Origin: Nannocystis pusilla
GTDB taxonomy: Bacteria > Myxococcota_A > Polyangia > Nannocystales > Nannocystaceae
NCBI RefSeq assembly: GCF_020073745.1
Contig: NZ_JAIRAU010000044.1
Span: 149,485-213,484, forward strand
Direction of reading: 5' to 3'
DNA length: 64,000 bases
The notes below the pieces were generated by a model, which saw only the letters and a list, made by a program, of their open reading frames with translations, did no database searches and was not told the DNA's origin. A program made the translations under genes and the position numbers. How positions within the stretch are numbered: position 1 is the stretch's first letter; each line of letters begins with the position of its first letter. Below are positions 45,895-55,066 of this stretch, in pieces.

Positions 45895-47358
45895 CTAACC
45901 GTTGAACACGGCGAGGGCGGCGGCCGCCGTGCGGACGGCGTCGCGGTCGGGCGCCTCGGCGAACAGCTGGCGCAGGGGGAGGTCGACCAGCGTCAGCGCG
46001 TGCTTCTCGAGGATCAGCGTGCACTCGCCGTGCTCCGCCTCGACCTTGTGCGCCAGCTCGGAGGTGATCTGCCAGCCGCTGGCTTCGAGCTTCGGGACGC
46101 AGCGCGCGGGCTCGCAGCGGCGGCGCAGGGCGAAGCGGATCCGGTCGGGCTCGAGCTGCAGACACTCGAGCAGGGCGCCCATCTGGGCGTGCGCGTCGAG
46201 CCACGCCGGCTGGAGCGCGAGCTCCTCGACCAGGACGCCGCGCGTCTTCTCCGTGGCCTCGTAGCGGACGCTGTAGTGGCCGTCGGGGAAGGTGACGCCC
46301 GCCCCCTCGGCGGTCACCGCGGAGGACGCCCACTTGAACCGCGCGCGCAGGCGGCTGACGACGCGCCCGAGGTCCTCCGCGAGGTGCTCGCCGAGGGCAG
46401 CGTTGGCCCGCTGCTCGAGGTACGACTGTGAATAGTGGGTGCGCGAGAGATCTTTCAAAATTTCCTTGACGGACACGGGCCGCGGGTCGCCCGTCAGCTC
46501 GACGGAGTCGAACAGCCTGCCGTCGAGCTCGAACGCGCCGGGGCTCAGGAGCGGGCCGCTGAAGTCGGCGAGCACCGGGGTGTCGGCCGACTCGTGGAGG
46601 AACGGCCGCTGCACCGAGCCCGCGGACCCGGACCAGCGGCGGAGCGCGGCGGACAGGAACTCGTGGAGGCCCGGGATGGTCAACAGCCGGGCCGTGAGCG
46701 CCTCGGGCTCCTCGCCGCGCAATGCCGGCAGGAGGAGGGCGGTGAACAGGCTGTGCTGCGGGTTCGGCGACCGGGTGGTCGTGGGGGCGTCCGCGGCGGA
46801 CGAGGCGAGGATCGCCGCGCCGGCGGGGTCGCGCAGGGAGTCCTCGAATTCCGTGACGGGTGAGGCGCCGGGGCCGGTCACGCAGACATCGAGGATCATG
46901 AGCTTGTGCGTCGCGGGCGAGCCGGCGAGGAGCTGCTTGACGAGGGCGAGGGAGACGAGGCAGCCCGGATCGTCGGCGGCGAACGCGTCCTGCGGCACCA
47001 GATAGGCCGCCGGATCGCCGGCGAACCGGTGCGCCCGGCCGCTGAAGTAGACGATCAAGCGATCGCCCGCGGCGCTCGACTTGACGAGCTCCCGCAGCGC
47101 CTTGACGATCTCGCCGCGCGACGGCATCGTCCCTCGACCCGATACCAGCGCCCTGACGGCGCCCGCGTCGGCGCCGAGCTGCGGGATGTCGCGGAAGCAA
47201 TCGGCGAACCCGAGGGCGTCTCTCCGCGAGGTCGTCCGCGGCGCGAAGCCGCAGTCCGGGTCGTAATCGTCGATCCCGATGGCGAGCACCCGGGCCCGGC
47301 CGAGCCCGAACTGCCGGAGCAACGCGTCGCGCTGGCGCTGGCTGAGTCCCGCGGCCAT
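45895..47358 (-). CDS. Caspase-like (peptidase C14) protein with altered active site
   Basis: A 487-residue protein with an N-terminal caspase fold (about 20-270) and an uncharacterised C-terminal part. The catalytic Cys is present in ILDVCVTGPG (Cys159, usual motif DxCHS/G). The usual His motif YFSGHG is replaced by YFSGRAH (106-110), with a His two residues later (His110). It may be inactive, or use the displaced His. Many bacterial caspases are paired with NTPases or cytotoxic effectors; none is adjacent. The ATG at 47358 (MAAGLSQRQRDALL) is preferred, as the upstream frame is low-complexity. Confidence 0.85.
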   Translation of the reverse strand: MAAGLSQRQRDALLRQFGLGRARVLAIGIDDYDPDCGFAPRTTSRRDALGFADCFRDIPQLGADAGAVRALVSGRGTMPSRGEIVKALRELVKSSAAGDRLIVYFSGRAHRFAGDPAAYLVPQDAFAADDPGCLVSLALVKQLLAGSPATHKLMILDVCVTGPGASPVTEFEDSLRDPAGAAILASSAADAPTTTRSPNPQHSLFTALLLPALRGEEPEALTARLLTIPGLHEFLSAALRRWSGSAGSVQRPFLHESADTPVLADFSGPLLSPGAFELDGRLFDSVELTGDPRPVSVKEILKDLSRTHYSQSYLEQRANAALGEHLAEDLGRVVSRLRARFKWASSAVTAEGAGVTFPDGHYSVRYEATEKTRGVLVEELALQPAWLDAHAQMGALLECLQLEPDRIRFALRRRCEPARCVPKLEASGWQITSELAHKVEAEHGECTLILEKHALTLVDLPLRQLFAEAPDRDAVRTAAAALAVFNG

Positions 47359-47569
47359 GGGAGCGGGCTGCCTAGCACGGGGCCCGACCGCGAGCAACCG
47401 GCTGCCCGCGAGGATCCGGCGGAGCTGCGCGAGCGGCGACCGTCGCAAGCGCGGTCACCTGGTCGATCGCACACCGCGCCGCCTTCGCGCTGCGCCTGCC
47501 GCGGGACGGGCCAGGGCTCGCCGCCAGCATGCTTGAAAGGAAATGTTTCATGGGGCAGGTGATAAGAGG

Positions 47570-47587
47570 CATGTCCGATGAGACATG
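47570..47587. terminator. ACATGT-family hairpin
   Basis: CATGTC, loop CGATGA, GACATG: a 6-bp stem in the divergent spacer between the caspase-like and HEAT genes (47359-47785). A more decayed relative with loop GAAA lies at about 47528-47545. The spacer holds no other feature. Confidence 0.45.
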
Positions 47588-47785
47588 TGAGAGCGGGCCG
47601 TAGCCAGGCGGTCGCTCGCGTCGAGGCGCCAGGTCGCCGCGGGGCATGCAGCCGCCGGGATGCTCGCTGCCCGAGCGCGGCCTGCACGACCTGGGAGCGG
47701 CACGAGGATCTTCTCGTGCTCGCCGGTGTCGAGGTGTTGCTGCGCGGTTGACAGTCGCCCGCGCCCCGGGCGAAAAGCTCGCGCG

Positions 47786-48613
47786 ATGGCCAGGCAAGAT
47801 CCTGCGGTCCTCGCCCTGTTGCCTCTGTTCAAGGATCGGTCGCCGCAGGGGTTGGCCCGTCTGCTCGCCAGCGTCACCGACCTCGGCAGCGATGGTCTGC
47901 CGGCCCTGCGCCGGGCCGCTCGCGGCAGCAAGCAGCGGGCGCACAGGCGCGTCGACGTGCTGCTCGCGCTCGGCGACAGCGACCCCGGCGGCCTGCCCGA
48001 TCGCGAGGTCCGCGAGCTCCTGGGCGTGCGCGACGACACGCGAGGCTGGCTGGTGCAGGGCATGAAGTCGCGGCCGCGGTTCATCCCCGACCTCCGCGCG
48101 ATCGCCCGCGACCGCGACGACCCCGACTGGGCGTGGGCCGTCGACGCGCTCGGCGAGCTGCGTGACCGCGACGGCGTCGAGGTCCTCATGGCGCACGCGG
48201 CAGGTCAGCACACGCCCTTCGTCCTGCTCGACGCGCTGCGCAAGATCGCCGATCCGATCGCCGCCCTGGTGTTCGAGCCCAACCTGACGCACCCCGAGGC
48301 GCGCACGCGGGTGTTCGCGCTGTGGGGCCTCGCGGCTCTCGGTCACGCGACGCCGATCGCCGGCCTCGTCGCGCTGCTCGACGACCCCGAGGTGCGGACC
48401 CCGACGTCGTACGAGCCGGGCGAAGCGCGCCGCGCCGCCCAGGCTCTCTGCGACGTGCTCGGCTGGCCGTTCGAATGGAACGCGGAGGCCGTGCAGGCGA
48501 CCCGCGAGCGAGTCCGGGCCCGGTTCACCGAGGCGTACCTCGCGGCCTGCGCCGAGGCGCTGGCACGGGGGGCGTTCGACCTGCCGCCCGACCACGACGC
48601 GCAGCTCGCTTGA
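47786..48613 (+). CDS. HEAT-repeat protein
   Basis: A 275-residue all-helical protein with about five HEAT-like repeats (LASVTDLGSDGLPALRRAARG, VDALGELRDRDGVEVLMAHAAG, VFALWGLAALGHATPIAGLVALLDDPE), the typical 30-odd-residue spacing of paired helices. These usually serve as adaptors for other proteins, including phycobilisome lyases and stress regulators. No catalytic motif. The ATG at 47786 has no strong Shine-Dalgarno site, but it starts exactly where coding bias begins. It is divergent from the caspase-like gene; a functional link is possible but unproven. Confidence 0.8.
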   Translation: MARQDPAVLALLPLFKDRSPQGLARLLASVTDLGSDGLPALRRAARGSKQRAHRRVDVLLALGDSDPGGLPDREVRELLGVRDDTRGWLVQGMKSRPRFIPDLRAIARDRDDPDWAWAVDALGELRDRDGVEVLMAHAAGQHTPFVLLDALRKIADPIAALVFEPNLTHPEARTRVFALWGLAALGHATPIAGLVALLDDPEVRTPTSYEPGEARRAAQALCDVLGWPFEWNAEAVQATRERVRARFTEAYLAACAEALARGAFDLPPDHDAQLA

Positions 48614-48785
48614 ACTGCGAGAGAGCGATCGTCGCGGTGAGGCATGGCGGAAGGAGCGGGGTTCGTGACACCCGCCCGGCTGCTCGCGCTCGCAGTCGTC
48701 CGCCGCGCTCGCGGCGCGACGGGGAGAACCCGAGGGCGTTCGAGGCTTGGCGGACCGCGGGCCGGTCGGCACTCTCGGGTTCCGC

Positions 48786-49847
48786 ATGCGCACGCTGGTC
48801 CTCTCGCTCTCCCTCGTCGCGGCCGCTTGCGACACCGCCGACAGCGCCGCGACGGACGGACCTGCGGACACGGGGGTCGGCGGGGCGACCGGGACCGGCG
48901 AGCCCGCGACCACGACCGACGCGCCGGCACCGACGAGCGAACCGACGAGCGAGCCGACCGGCGAGCCGGACGCGGTCTGCGGCGACGGGGTGGTGCAGTC
49001 GTCGGAGATCTGCGACTTCGGGGCGGGCAACGCCGACGACGGCCCCTGCACCCTCGCGTGCCAGTTCGCCCGCTGCGGCGACGGCCTGGTGTACGCCGGC
49101 GTCGAGGTGTGCGACGACGCCAACCTCATCGACTCCGACGATTGCCCCAACGACTGCCTCCCGGGCGGCTGCGGCAACGGCTTCCTCGACCCCGGCGAGG
49201 CCTGCGACGACGGCAACGACAACGACGAGGACGACTGCCTGAGCACCTGCGAGGCGGCCCGCTGCGGCGACGGCTTCGTGCACGCGGGCGTCGAGGTGTG
49301 CGACGACGGCGACGACAGCGACGACGACCTGTGCACGACCGCGTGCGTGCCACCGAGCTGCTCCGACGGGGTCGCCAACGGGTACGAGCCGGACGTCGAC
49401 TGCGGCGGACCACACTGCGCCGCCTGCTCGCTCGGGGAGAATTGCTTCGGCAACCAGGACTGCGACCAGTCGGTGTGCAAGCAGCAGCAGTGCGTGCCGC
49501 CGCTGCCGCTGGTGCCGCTCGACTGCGCGCCGGCCTCGGTCAGCGCGGCGCAGGCCTGGCAGGCCGTCAAGGGGTCGTGCAACTGTCACGGCAACGGGGT
49601 GGGCACGAGCCTCATCTTCAAGGACGGCGACAGCTTCCGCGACAGCATGGTCGGCGTGCCGTCGACGATGGCGGCGATCGACATCGTCACCGCCGGCGAC
49701 GTCGATCGCAGCTACCTGCTGTTCAAGCTGCTCAATCAGCAGACCAATGTCGTCGGCGGCGGCGGCAACCCGATGCCGATCGGGAAGGTGCTCACCGACG
49801 CGCAGCTGTGCACGGTGATCGAATGGGTCCGCAGCGGGGCGAATTGA
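48786..49847 (+). CDS. DUF4215-repeat lipoprotein with possible haem site
   Basis: A 353-residue lipoprotein: signal peptide with lipobox AAAC (Cys14), a Thr/Pro-rich linker (about 20-60) and four to five DUF4215-type Cys-rich repeats (CGDGLVYAGVEVCDDANL, CGNGFLDPGEACDDGN, CGDGFVHAGVEVCDDGDD). The C-terminal about 95 residues include GSCNCHGNGVG, a CxCH motif resembling a c-type haem attachment with one residue too few between Cys. It ends in VIEWVRSGAN, like cytochrome-type domains of myxobacteria. The start at 48786 gives the signal peptide; 13 residues upstream are low-complexity. Confidence 0.82.
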   Translation: MRTLVLSLSLVAAACDTADSAATDGPADTGVGGATGTGEPATTTDAPAPTSEPTSEPTGEPDAVCGDGVVQSSEICDFGAGNADDGPCTLACQFARCGDGLVYAGVEVCDDANLIDSDDCPNDCLPGGCGNGFLDPGEACDDGNDNDEDDCLSTCEAARCGDGFVHAGVEVCDDGDDSDDDLCTTACVPPSCSDGVANGYEPDVDCGGPHCAACSLGENCFGNQDCDQSVCKQQQCVPPLPLVPLDCAPASVSAAQAWQAVKGSCNCHGNGVGTSLIFKDGDSFRDSMVGVPSTMAAIDIVTAGDVDRSYLLFKLLNQQTNVVGGGGNPMPIGKVLTDAQLCTVIEWVRSGAN

Positions 49848-49975
49848 CGGGCGCCGCGTGACGAGCGTGGCGACTGCCAGGCGTCGGCGCTCGTCGGCGC
49901 GCGCTCGGCCGTGTGGGAACGCGCGAGAGCTCGGCTCCGCCGGCGAGGCGATGCCGCCCTAAACTCGTGCGACCC

Positions 49976-50763
49976 ATGTCGAGCCCTGTCGAGGCGATCG
50001 AGGCCCGGCTCCTCGCCGACCCGGACGACGCCGGCGCGTGCGCGTGCGCTGGGCACCCCTGAGCATGGCGATGCGGGACTGCGTGTGGCGCAACGGCTTC
50101 GTCGTCGCAACCACGATGCATATCGCGGGGCGGGGCGACGCTCGCATGCTCGCCCGGACGATGGCCGATCCTCGGTCGCGCCTGCTGGGCAGCCTCCGCC
50201 TGGAGTTCGCCGCAGGCGTGCCGTCGCGCGCCCTCGACTGGCTCGCTCAGGCCGACCTCGGCCGGCTGCGCTCGCTCCGGGCCGGTTACTGCGAGCGAGG
50301 CAACCGCGTCGCGCGCGTGCTCGAGGTGTACCGCCGCGCGCGGCACTGGGCGATGCGGCGGATCTTCGCCGCCCCGGTCGTGATGCTCGGCAAGGAGCTG
50401 TTCCTCGACCCGGACCGCTTCGTCGTCGAGGGCGACAAGATCCACGTGCTGTCGCGCGAGTCGCTCGGCCCGCTGCACTTCGCCGGCGCGGTGTTCTTCG
50501 AGCCGGCCGACTTCGTGGGCGTCGACGTGACGCTGGACGCGCTGCAGCCCCTGGTGCCGCCGATGTCCTTCCACGAGACGGACGAGACGCTGCATCTGTG
50601 CTGCGATCTGTTCCGCAACTCGTGGATGGTCAGCCATAGCCGCGAAGAGGTCCCGGTGCCGCGCGTGCTCGACGGCACCGACGTCGACCCGGAGGCCACG
50701 CCCTGGCTCCACGCCGCGTCGCTCGACCTGGCCCGGCTGCGCGCCGAGGCGGGCGAGGAATAG
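49976..50763 (+). pseudogene. Broken TIGR02996-type gene
   Basis: The ATG at 49976 encodes MSSPVEAIEARLLADPDDAGA, the canonical start of TIGR02996 repeat-companion proteins (usually LLADPDDxxxxxVYADWLxxxGD). The frame then meets a stop near 50060. The next conserved part continues in a different frame from 50038 (WRNGFVVATTMHIAGRGDARMLARTMADPRSRLLGSLRLEFAAG) to 50763. The YADWL-like segment is missing, so an internal deletion plus frameshift is likely. The C-terminal half has an unassigned domain (LHFAGAVFFEPADFVGVDV). A sequencing error is possible but would have to remove the missing segment too. Confidence 0.6.
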
Positions 50764-50792
50764 CGGCCACCGCCGTTCATGCTGCCCGAGGA

Positions 50793-50814
50793 GACATGCT
50801 CGAAGAGCTATGTC
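50793..50814. terminator. ACATGT-family hairpin between convergent genes
   Basis: GACAT-GCTC, loop GAA, GAGC-T-ATGTC: a 9-bp stem with one bulged T, between the stop at 50763 and that at 50827. A likely bidirectional terminator. Confidence 0.6.
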
Positions 50815-50826
50815 GCATCGAACAGC

Positions 50827-51591
50827 TCACAAGCCGCCGGTGACCTTGACCACGGCGCCCGAGACGTAGGACGCGTGGTCGGACAGCAGCCACAGGATCG
50901 CCTCGGCGACCTCGTCGGCGCCGGCCACCCGGCGCAGGGGGGCGATCCGGGCGACCATCGCCGGGCGGTCGGGGTTGCCGGAGCGGGCGTGGATCTCGGT
51001 GTCGGTCGTGCCCGGCTGGACGGCGTTGACGCGGATCCCGAGCGGGCCGACCTCGCGGGCGACGCCGATCGTGAAGGTCTCGAGCGCCGCCTTCGACGCG
51101 GCGTAATGGACGTACTCGCCCGGGCTGCCGGTGACGGCGGCGATCGACGAGACGTTGACGATGACGCCGCCGCGCCCGCCTCGCTCGGTCGACATGCGCC
51201 GGATCGCCTGCTGCGTGCAGAAGATCGCGCCGGCGACGTTGACCGCGAGCACGCTGTGGACCGTCGCGGCCGCGACGTCCTCGACCCGCGCCGGCGCGCC
51301 GATGATCCCGGCGTTGTTGACCAGATGGGTGATCGCCCCGAGGTCGCGCTCGCAGGCGACGAAGAGGCGCTCGACGTCGGCCGGCGAGGCGACGTCGGCC
51401 TTCACCGCGATCGCGTCGGCGCCACAGGCCCGGCAGTCGGCGACCACCTCGCGGGCGCGGGCGTCGTCGGCGGCGTAGTTGATGCAGACGCGATAGCCCG
51501 CGCGGGCGGCGAGCCGCGCGGTGGCGGCCCCGATGCCCCGGCCGGCGCCGGTGATCAGGACGGTTCGCGGTGAAGCGCTCGTCTCGTGCAT
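50827..51591 (-). CDS. Short-chain dehydrogenase/reductase
   Basis: A 254-residue classical SDR of the FabG-like type. The cofactor motif TGAGRGIG is at residues 15-22, the NNAG motif at about 95 (HLVNNAGIIG), the catalytic Ser in IVNVSSIAAVTGS, and YxxxK as YAASK. It ends GAVVKVTGGL. It most likely reduces or oxidises a carbonyl with NADP(H). The start at 51591 has GGGAG upstream; an ATG at 51636 would add 15 residues. No pathway neighbour is evident. Confidence 0.9.
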   Translation of the reverse strand: MHETSASPRTVLITGAGRGIGAATARLAARAGYRVCINYAADDARAREVVADCRACGADAIAVKADVASPADVERLFVACERDLGAITHLVNNAGIIGAPARVEDVAAATVHSVLAVNVAGAIFCTQQAIRRMSTERGGRGGVIVNVSSIAAVTGSPGEYVHYAASKAALETFTIGVAREVGPLGIRVNAVQPGTTDTEIHARSGNPDRPAMVARIAPLRRVAGADEVAEAILWLLSDHASYVSGAVVKVTGGL

Positions 51592-51890
51592 GCTGCAGCT
51601 CCCTGCGTTCGTCGTGACGAGTATATCCGGGAGCAAGCGGGAGCCCCAGGGGTTCCGTGGTCAGGAGCTCTTGACCCCGCTGTCCTCGCGCACGAGGCCC
51701 TCGCCGAGGGCCCGGACGGCCGCGACGACGCGGGGATCCAGCGCAGGTGCCCGGCTCGCTCGCGCCAGGGGGGGCCGGATGCGGCTGCCCGCGAGACGAT
51801 GCAGTGCTCGGCGTCGGGGAGCCACGGGGCTTTCGTGCCCGGGCGGCGCGATCTGGAGTAGGATTCGCCGGGCAACCCGAAAGCTCTGCC

Positions 51891-52544
51891 ATGAACTTCT
51901 TCGAGAGCCCCTTCAAGGGCAAGCTGCTGTCTGAGCAGATCAAGAACCCCAACATCGTCGCCGGCCGCTACAGCTATTACTCCGGCTATTACCACGGCCA
52001 TTCGTTCGACGACTGCGCCCTCTATTTGATGCCGGACCGCACCGACGTCGACAAGCTGATCATCGGCAGCTTCTGCTCGATCGGCACCGGCGTTGCGTTC
52101 ATCATGGCGGGCAATCAGGGCCACCGCCACGACTGGGTCTCGAGCTTCCCGTTCTTCTACATGCCCGAGGTGCCGGCGTTCGCGGGCGCGCGTGACGCTT
52201 TCCAGAAGGCCGGCGACACGGTGGTCGGCAACGACGTGTGGATCGGCGCCGAGGCGATGTTCATGCCTGGCGTGCGGATCGGCCACGGCGCCGTCATCGG
52301 AAGCCGCGCGCTCGTCACCCGCGACGTCGAGCCCTACACCATCGTCGGCGGGAACCCTGCCAGGCCGATCCGCAAGCGCTTCTCGGAGCCCGAGATCGCC
52401 ACGCTGCTGGAGATGGCGTGGTGGGATTGGCCGCTGGAGCAGATCCACGAGGCGATGCCGCTGCTGTGCTCGAGCGACATTTCGGGGCTCTACCGCATGT
52501 GGCGGGAGGCCGGCGCGAACGCCGGCGCGAGTGGCGAAGGCTGA
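51891..52544 (+). CDS. catB: CatB-type chloramphenicol acetyltransferase (xenobiotic acetyltransferase)
   Basis: A 217-residue left-handed beta-helix (hexapeptide) acetyltransferase. The sequence matches the CatB/xenobiotic acetyltransferase family very closely from its start (FESPFKGKLLSEQIKNPNI, then GRYSYYSGYYHGHSFDD). It keeps the catalytic His (IMAGNQGHR, His78) and the repeated GVRIGHGAVIGSRALVTRDVEPYTIVGGNPA helix turns. It acetylates chloramphenicol or related xenobiotics with acetyl-CoA. The ATG at 51891 has no clear ribosome binding site. GC and codon use match the surroundings, and no mobile element flanks it, so it looks chromosomal, not cassette-borne. Confidence 0.9.
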   Translation: MNFFESPFKGKLLSEQIKNPNIVAGRYSYYSGYYHGHSFDDCALYLMPDRTDVDKLIIGSFCSIGTGVAFIMAGNQGHRHDWVSSFPFFYMPEVPAFAGARDAFQKAGDTVVGNDVWIGAEAMFMPGVRIGHGAVIGSRALVTRDVEPYTIVGGNPARPIRKRFSEPEIATLLEMAWWDWPLEQIHEAMPLLCSSDISGLYRMWREAGANAGASGEG

Positions 52545-52674
52545 GGCGTGCCCGCTCCCCGGCACGCGCCGCCGGGGCGAGCGAGACCGGACCTCGGCGA
52601 CGTGCCGGTGTCGCCGCCGGCCCCCGGGGCGGCGACGAGGGGCACCCTTCTAACGACGCCCGTCGTGCCACATC

Positions 52675-53604
52675 ATGGCAGCCATGACGGCGCTGCAGGT
52701 GCGGAGGGTGCAGTTCGACTTCGACGGGGACGTGCCCTTCCTGTGGCAGCCGGAGAAGCCGGCGTTCTCGCTGATGACGAACATGATCAGCATCATCGCC
52801 ATCGCCTTTGAAAAATACATCGTGCAGGCGATCCGCCAGGCGATGCCTCTGATCACGGAGCCGTCCGTGGCCGCCGAGGCGGACGCGTTCCTGCGCCAGG
52901 AGGCCCAGCACGCGCGGGTCCACCGGCAGCACTTGAAGGCGCTGAGCAGGACGTATCCGGGCCTGCAAGAGACGGTGGAGCGGGCGATCGGCTGCTTCGA
53001 CGAGCTGTTGGCGACCAGGTCGCTGAATTATCACCTCGCCTACATCGCCGATCTCGAGGCTTCGTTCACCCCGACGTTCAAGCTGCTGCTCGACCACGAG
53101 GAGCAGCTGTTCCGCCCGGGCGACGAGCGGGTCGCGTCGATGTTCCTGTGGCACTTCGTCGAGGAGGTCGAGCACCGCAGCTCGGCGCTGATCGTCTACC
53201 GGGCGATCGGCGGCGGCGAGGCGTACCGCCTGGCGGTGCTGCCGTCGGTGGCCCTGCACATGGGGCGTGTGCTGCAAGTGATCGTCGAGGGCTTCAACGC
53301 CCACGTGCCGCTCGAGGTGCGCAAGATCGACGCGCGCGTGCTCCTGCCGACCTTCCGGGCCCGACACTTTCTCCGCTCGCTGCTGTCGTTGTTCCGCGGG
53401 GGCAGCGACGGCTCGCTCCCCGACGGCCTCGCGGGCGTATCAGGGCCGGCGCGGCGGGCGGCGTCGTGGCGGATCTTGAGGTCGCAGCTGCCCAATCATG
53501 ATCCCGAGCACCAGCCGCTGCCTGCCTTCGCCGCGCAGTGGCTCGAGCGGTACGAACGCGGGGAGGACGTCGTGCGCTGGTACTCGTCCGAGCTGGCGCG
53601 CTGA
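52675..53604 (+). CDS. Putative metal-dependent hydrolase, PF10118-like
   Basis: A 309-residue protein. It has the iron/metal-ligand motifs of the PF10118 family: EADAFLRQEAQHARVHRQH (about 62-80), and FVEEVEHRSSALIVY near 165-175. These Glu/His clusters suggest a di-iron-like centre in a helical bundle, though the family's activity is not settled. The middle contains hydrophobic helices (MTNMISIIAIAFEKYIVQAI). ATGs at 52675 and 52684 are both possible. Convergent with the STAS protein 26 bp away. Confidence 0.78.
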   Translation: MAAMTALQVRRVQFDFDGDVPFLWQPEKPAFSLMTNMISIIAIAFEKYIVQAIRQAMPLITEPSVAAEADAFLRQEAQHARVHRQHLKALSRTYPGLQETVERAIGCFDELLATRSLNYHLAYIADLEASFTPTFKLLLDHEEQLFRPGDERVASMFLWHFVEEVEHRSSALIVYRAIGGGEAYRLAVLPSVALHMGRVLQVIVEGFNAHVPLEVRKIDARVLLPTFRARHFLRSLLSLFRGGSDGSLPDGLAGVSGPARRAASWRILRSQLPNHDPEHQPLPAFAAQWLERYERGEDVVRWYSSELAR

Positions 53605-53630
53605 GCTCGTCGTCCGGCGCGCCTTCGAGG

Positions 53631-54710
53631 TCATCGCCCCGGCGCTGCGCGCCCGGGCTTGCGCGTCTGGTCGATGCAATACGTCAGGCCGTCGCGCAGG
53701 GTGGCGAGCACCGTGAGCCTGGACAGTTCGACGCCGATCGAGACCATGGTCTGGGCGATCGCGGGGCGAATGCCGGTGATGATGCAGCGCGCGCCCAGCA
53801 TCTCGGCCGCGAGCACCAGCCGCAGCAGGTGCTCGGCGGTCGAGGTGTCGATGAGCTCGACGCCCGTCAGGTCGATGATCGTGTATCCGGCCTTCTTCTG
53901 GAGGATCGCCTCGAGCAGGCGGCCCATCATGTCGGCGGCGCGCTGGCTGTCGATGACGCCGACCAGGGGCAGGGTGAGCACGCCGTCCCAGACCTCGATG
54001 ATCGGGGTCGCCAGGGCGCGGATGGCGTCCTCCTGGCGGGCGATCAGGTCGAGCTTCTCCAGCAGCCGCTGCTCGGCCTCGACGCGCTCCTCGACCTCCT
54101 TGCGCACGCGCTCGAGCGCGACCGCGAGGTCGGCCCGGGTCGCGTCGTCGGTGGCGAGCATGCGCTCGAGCCGGTCCTCCAGGCTGGCGTTCGACGGCGT
54201 GATCACGAATTCGTCGTACTCGTCGCCGTTGGTGACGAACGCGACCTGCTCGGCCCAGCACTGCGCGACCCCGAAGTGGCGCTGGAAGATGCCGGCGAAC
54301 TTGCCGCCGAGGTAGCTCGAGCCCCAGCTGACGTCCAGCACCTTCTGGATGTTCGCCTCCCAGTGGTGGTGGACGCGCACGACGGCCCGCTGGGCCTGAT
54401 CATCGAGCGAGACGAGCTCCCAGCGGCCCCACCCGAAGGTCGCGGCGACGTGGACGAGCGCGGCGAAGCCCTGCTCGAACGTCGGGAACTGCGAGATGTA
54501 GGCCCAGTCGTCGGCGACGCCGTCGCGGCCGCCGCCGTGCAGCGCGAGGCGGAAGCGGTCGGTGCCCACCATGCGCTGCAGGCCGGAGATCAGGCCGGCG
54601 AGGGTGCTCTCGGTCCAGATGAAGATCGCCGGGTGACCACCCATTCGGATGTTGCCACGCTCGGTGTCGTACTCGAATTCCAGGCCCCCCAGAGTCGCGC
54701 GCTCGATCAT
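53631..54710 (-). CDS. V4R-like sensory domain-STAS (RsbR-like) protein
   Basis: A 359-residue RsbR-type protein: an N-terminal sensory domain (about 1-185) with V4R-like traits (LGGKFAGIFQRHFGVAQCWAEQVAFV), a long coiled coil (about 190-245, LERVRKEVEERVEAEQRLLEKLDLIARQEDAI) and a C-terminal STAS domain (PIIEVWDGVLTLPLVGVID to TLRDGLTYC). The STAS site DLTGVELIDTSTAEHL keeps Thr where B. subtilis RsbRA is phosphorylated, and RPAIAQT keeps the second Thr. The frame is open to 55022, but the ATG at 54710 begins the conserved part. No RsbS or RsbT is adjacent, so an orphan. Confidence 0.83.
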   Translation of the reverse strand: MIERATLGGLEFEYDTERGNIRMGGHPAIFIWTESTLAGLISGLQRMVGTDRFRLALHGGGRDGVADDWAYISQFPTFEQGFAALVHVAATFGWGRWELVSLDDQAQRAVVRVHHHWEANIQKVLDVSWGSSYLGGKFAGIFQRHFGVAQCWAEQVAFVTNGDEYDEFVITPSNASLEDRLERMLATDDATRADLAVALERVRKEVEERVEAEQRLLEKLDLIARQEDAIRALATPIIEVWDGVLTLPLVGVIDSQRAADMMGRLLEAILQKKAGYTIIDLTGVELIDTSTAEHLLRLVLAAEMLGARCIITGIRPAIAQTMVSIGVELSRLTVLATLRDGLTYCIDQTRKPGRAAPGR

Positions 54711-55066
54711 GTGGTGGGCACGAATGAACCACGTTCTGGCCGCAGGCACCACGAAGAACTTCGCTCGCGGGCTCCTGCCGCGGCGCGCGCTCCGCATCGT
54801 CGCGCCAATGAGATTGCCTGCGATCGATGACGAGCCCGCACGCCGCTGCGAGAGATATCGGCGCGAGCGGGGCCGCGCGGCGAGCTGTGGGACAGCGTCG
54901 GGAGCGGGCGAACGTGAGGCCAGTTTGAACATCGGAGTCATTCCCCGCACGCCGATCGGGCTGTGCCCCGCAGGCACAGGCAGGCGCCGACGATGCGCGC
55001 TCGTCGATCGATGCGCGTGCAATCATCCGACGACGAATACGCGGCCCGTCCGGAGCCGGCCGGGGC
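54711..55066. other. Gap without recognisable gene
   Basis: The upstream frame extension of the STAS gene covers part of this stretch but is low-complexity. No other gene, repeat or hairpin is seen. Confidence 0.4.
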
